Assembly: GCF_000243095.1 (NCBI RefSeq)
Contig: NZ_AHJE01000016.1
Coordinates: forward strand, 1-64,000
Origin: Cupriavidus basilensis OR16
GTDB lineage: Bacteria > Pseudomonadota > Gammaproteobacteria > Burkholderiales > Burkholderiaceae
Length of the DNA stretch: 64,000 nt
Direction: 5' to 3'
Within the stretch, counting starts at the first letter, position 1. Each line of letters starts with the position of its first letter. The notes below the pieces were generated by a model that did not search any database, had not been told where the DNA came from, and saw only the letters and a list, made by a program, of their open reading frames with translations. Positions 61,290 through 64,000 of the stretch are shown here, piece by piece. Position numbers and translations under genes: made by a program.

Positions 61290-62807
61290 ATGACCGCATC
61301 GCGCCAGCCAACCAACCATCCCTCGTATTTCATCGAGGGCAACACCGTGATCTGGTCGTACAACGACCAGGCGCTCTGGGCCAAGGACGGCAGCCCGCTG
61401 CCCATCGCCCACCCGCAGGCATTCCGCTGCATCGAAGGGCGCTGGTTCACCGATGGCGAGCACGTGATCGTGCAGGCTCAGCAAGGCAGCGGCACGGCCT
61501 GGTACTACTTCTACCGGATCGAAGATGCCGACATCGCCACCTTCGAAGTCCTCAACGAGCGCTACGCCCGCGACGCCCGCCAGGCTTACTTCGTCACCGG
61601 CAAGACCATCCGCACCCGCAGCCCGCAGGCCTTCCGGCCGCTCACCTACCAGGGCTGGCGCTGGCCGGAGAGCGGCCCGCTGGAACCGGTGGCCTGCACG
61701 CATGCCTACTACGCGGTGGACGCCGATTCGGCGTATTTCAACGGCAAGCGCGTCATCGGCGCGGACGGCGCCACCGTGGTGGGCCTCCCGGGCAACTACA
61801 TCGCCGATGCCGGGCATGTCTACTACTTTGGCCAGCGCATCGAAGCCGACCGTGCCAGCCTGGTGGTGGCGCCCGCCGGCGAAGGCCCGTTACGCATGAC
61901 CGACAAGCTCGGCCCGATCGAAGAGGGTAAGCGCAAGACCGCGCTCGACCAGGGCGAGGTGGAGCGCTGGCGTGACTTTTTCACCGCCCTGCCCGCGCTG
62001 CAGGATTACTGGTGGCATCGCCTGCAGGCGCCAGCCGCATCATCCGCATCCGCGCGCACGGTGGAATACGACGGCCACCAACTCGCCGGGCTTGATCCCG
62101 CTACCTTCGCCGTACGGGAACTGCCCGTTGGCCACGGCCTTGCCGGCGTGTTCTGCGGCGATGCCCATGGCATCCACTGGCTGGTCAGTTATAGCCAGGG
62201 CGAATGCGCGCTGACCCCGCTTTCCCCGCGGCCGATCACCAGCCTGCAAGCGCTGGGGGATGGCTATCTCAGCGACGGCGCCACCGTGTTCTACGCGCCC
62301 AACCACTATGAAACGCCGCAAGCCCTGCGCAAGATCGATCCCGCCGCCTTTACCGTGCTGCAGGGCCCGTGGGCCCGGGATGCCAGCCGGGCCTTCTATC
62401 GCGGCACGGCAAAGAAGGGGGTGGACCCGGATGCCTTGCGCATCGCAGGTTGCTACGCGTGGGACGACACCCAGTTGTTCTGCGACGGCAAGCCGCTCAA
62501 GGTGGCCGCGCCGCACGCTACGCTGCAGGTGCCCCACCCCAGCTTCCTGCTGGCCGGCGACCAGCTCTTCTTCGGGCGCCGGCCGGTATCGGCCAGGCGC
62601 GTGCACCTGCCCACCCTGGAATTCCTCGACGCCGACTTCGCCCGTGACCGCGCGCACGCCTACATCGTCGGCTATGTGAACCTGGTGGCAATCGAAGGCG
62701 CCGATCCGGCCAGCTTCCGCGTGCTGGAAAAGGGCCGCGCCGCCGATGCGGCGCGCGAGTATGACGCGGCCGCGCTGAAGGCAGCGAGCGCACCGGCAAG
62801 CGACTAG
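61290..62807 (+). CDS. DKNYY-family protein
   Basis: 505 residues without signal peptide. The sequence consists of repeating ~45-60-residue units with aromatic D-x(4)-Y-Y/F turns: YFIEGNTVIWSYNDQALW, YYAVDADSAYFNGKRV, IADAGHVYYFGQRI, YLSDGATVFYAPN, WARDASRAFYRG, ARDRAHAYIVGY. This is the pattern of the DKNYY domain, a beta-rich repeat of unknown function. It is a single-gene unit. Confidence 0.78.
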   Translation: MTASRQPTNHPSYFIEGNTVIWSYNDQALWAKDGSPLPIAHPQAFRCIEGRWFTDGEHVIVQAQQGSGTAWYYFYRIEDADIATFEVLNERYARDARQAYFVTGKTIRTRSPQAFRPLTYQGWRWPESGPLEPVACTHAYYAVDADSAYFNGKRVIGADGATVVGLPGNYIADAGHVYYFGQRIEADRASLVVAPAGEGPLRMTDKLGPIEEGKRKTALDQGEVERWRDFFTALPALQDYWWHRLQAPAASSASARTVEYDGHQLAGLDPATFAVRELPVGHGLAGVFCGDAHGIHWLVSYSQGECALTPLSPRPITSLQALGDGYLSDGATVFYAPNHYETPQALRKIDPAAFTVLQGPWARDASRAFYRGTAKKGVDPDALRIAGCYAWDDTQLFCDGKPLKVAAPHATLQVPHPSFLLAGDQLFFGRRPVSARRVHLPTLEFLDADFARDRAHAYIVGYVNLVAIEGADPASFRVLEKGRAADAAREYDAAALKAASAPASD

Positions 62808-62983
62808 TCACCCAAAGCCGTCGGTACAATGCGTGGGACATTGGACGCATCGCAAGTTCCTGAACCCGACGCCATCATGACCCAGGCTTATTCAGAAACC
62901 GTCAGCCGGATCCTTGCTTCCCATCTGCGAAGGCATGTCCAACCGGCTGCGTCCGCCTGCCCTGCCGGCCCCCGCCGCTGATC

Positions 62984-63928
62984 GTGCACCAGCATTTCAC
63001 CGTCGCGAACGAGGCGGTGGCACTGCAGTTGCCGGCTTGGCGCGACTATGTGGGCCGGATACTCGACGTCCCGGTTTCACGCGCGCAGGTTGCCAATGGC
63101 TTCCTGGGCGAACTCGATACCTATGTGCTCAAGGACCTGACCTACCTGGACAGCCGCACCGCTCCGGTGGGCCAGATTCGCACCACCGCGCGCATCTCCA
63201 CCGACAGCGTGCGCGACTTCGTCTTCCACGTGGCCATGGACGGGATCGCCGAAACGGTGACGGACTTTTCCCGGCAACGGAAATCGGCCCAGTTCGTGCC
63301 GGGCATCCTGGCGCTCGACATGAACCAGCCGATGCACATGAACCGCCCCACCCGCGCCCGGGTGCTAGCCTTCTTTGTGCCGCGCGCCACGGTGGAGGCG
63401 GCCATCCCCGACGCGGAATCGATTCATGGCCGCGTAGTGACCTATACCTCGCCGCTGACGCGCCTGATCCTCGATCACGTGACGGCGCTCTGCCACAGGC
63501 TGCCGGCAATGCCCGAGGCCGAGGCGGAGAGGACCATCCGCAACTGCGCACACCTGATCATCGCCGCGTTCGGCAAGCAATCGCGCCTGGCCGGCAATGC
63601 GCGCGCGGCGGCCCGCGCCGCCATGCTGGAGCGGGTGCAACGCTACGTGCAGGCCAACCTCCACCAGGACGGCCTCTCGCCCGAGAGCATCCTGCAAGCG
63701 TTCCAGTTGCCGCGCCCAACCCTGTATCGGATGTTCGAGCACGAAGGCGGCCTGGGCGCCTATATCCGCAACTGCAGGTTGCAGGCTGCGGCCGACGACC
63801 TGGTGCGCCTTGCGCACATCGGCATCGCGGAGATCGGCTATGGGCTGGGCTTCAACAGCGCATCGGACTTTACCCGCGCATTCCGACGGGCCTATGGCAT
63901 GTCGCCAACGGATTTCCGGGGGGTCTAG
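62984..63928 (+). CDS. AraC-family transcriptional regulator
   Basis: 314 residues from GTG 62984. The N-terminal AraC-binding-like sensor domain (LDSRTAPVGQIRTTARISTD...RQRKSAQFVPG) is followed by a C-terminal double HTH (SPESILQAFQLPRPTLYRMF and IAEIGYGLGFNSASDFTRAF), ending in the usual SPTDFRGV. The start is uncertain: an out-of-frame ATG at 62877 opens a 33-codon frame (MTQAYSETVSRILASHLR) that resembles a natural N-terminus and could be joined by a frameshift near 62970. Target unknown. Confidence 0.85.
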   Translation: MHQHFTVANEAVALQLPAWRDYVGRILDVPVSRAQVANGFLGELDTYVLKDLTYLDSRTAPVGQIRTTARISTDSVRDFVFHVAMDGIAETVTDFSRQRKSAQFVPGILALDMNQPMHMNRPTRARVLAFFVPRATVEAAIPDAESIHGRVVTYTSPLTRLILDHVTALCHRLPAMPEAEAERTIRNCAHLIIAAFGKQSRLAGNARAAARAAMLERVQRYVQANLHQDGLSPESILQAFQLPRPTLYRMFEHEGGLGAYIRNCRLQAAADDLVRLAHIGIAEIGYGLGFNSASDFTRAFRRAYGMSPTDFRGV

Positions 63929-64000
63929 CGCTGGCAATGGCGCGGCCGGCCACGGGATGCCACACGATGACGTCACCACGCCATCGGTCACCACGGAACA

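Noticed and set aside
62877..62978. 33-codon ORF before the AraC gene
   Set aside because: Ends before the regulator and has no clear independent role; possibly the displaced N-terminus of the AraC protein, noted there.

Overview
The window looks like a high-GC betaproteobacterial chromosome segment, most likely Burkholderiales of the Cupriavidus/Ralstonia type. The evidence is the run of Bug/TctC-type solute receptors, many LysR regulators, the OpgG and BglX proteins, and a uniform GC-rich codon usage. That genus assignment is inference. I saw no rRNA, tRNA, CRISPR array, phage or insertion-sequence gene.

The dominant theme, from about 3 to 54 kb, is catabolism of modified amino acids, especially D-, N-acyl-, N-carbamoyl-, N-formyl- and cyclised (5-oxoproline) forms. 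It contains three N-acyl-D-amino-acid deacylases (10472, 28803, 46248), two complete 5-oxoprolinase PxpABC sets plus a remnant pxpA, a D-glutamate cyclase-like protein, an N-carbamoyl-D-amino-acid hydrolase, an N-carbamoyl/allantoate-type M20 hydrolase, an N-formylglutamate amidohydrolase, two DapA-like aldolase/lyase proteins, several PLP enzymes, an AtzG/AtzE amidase pair and matching transporters.

Layout. 1-3.2 kb: M20 peptidase end, broken Bug receptor, LysR, methyltransferase. 3.2-4.7 kb: DapA-like gene and internally deleted pxpA (minus strand). 4.8-11.9 kb: polyamine/opine-type ABC transporter, GntR regulator, DapA-like protein, D-aminoacylase. 12.1-15.8 kb: aminotransferase and pxpBCA. 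15.9-24.3 kb: peptide-type ABC transporter, M20 hydrolase, D-2-hydroxyacid dehydrogenase, frameshifted hutG. 24.4-30.3 kb: LysR, D-carbamoylase, dehydratase, Bug receptor, D-aminoacylase. 30.3-37.8 kb (minus): D-glutamate cyclase with MFS carrier, then biotin carboxylase-pxpBCA-BCCP and a VOC protein. 37.9-45 kb: broken LysR, fecI-like remnant, ICMT-like protein, EF-hand protein, BglX, OpgG. 44.9-53.7 kb: aminotransferase, D-aminoacylase, broken Bug receptor, RpiR regulator, AtzE/AtzG, MFS carrier, broken amino-acid binding protein. 53.9-57.6 kb: LysR, Rid protein, class V aminotransferase, TlpA-like protein. 57.8-61.1 kb: an ECF42-type sigma factor with its VOC, SRPBCC and two DGPF/YCII proteins. 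61.3-63.9 kb: DKNYY protein and AraC regulator.

Two candidate regulons can be read from the DNA. A 23-bp site with a TTGGyATACCA core occurs 75-79 bp upstream of both the ABC operon (4727) and the aminotransferase-pxpBCA operon (11961), and fits the GntR/FCD regulator encoded between them. A GAAACATATGT site lies upstream of the D-aminoacylase/Bug operon (48811) and of the AtzE operon (53743), and fits the RpiR regulator at 48952.

The window also carries an unusual load of lesions. Perfect short tandem duplications of 5, 12, 12, 17 and 21 bp occur in or at the end of genes, two of them frameshifting. Internal deletions affect a Bug receptor, a pxpA, a GltI-like binding protein and the ECF factor. 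A G7 run frameshifts hutG, and opgG runs antisense into its neighbour. Either this strain's accessory region is decaying through slippage-type events, or the assembly carries errors; raw reads would decide.
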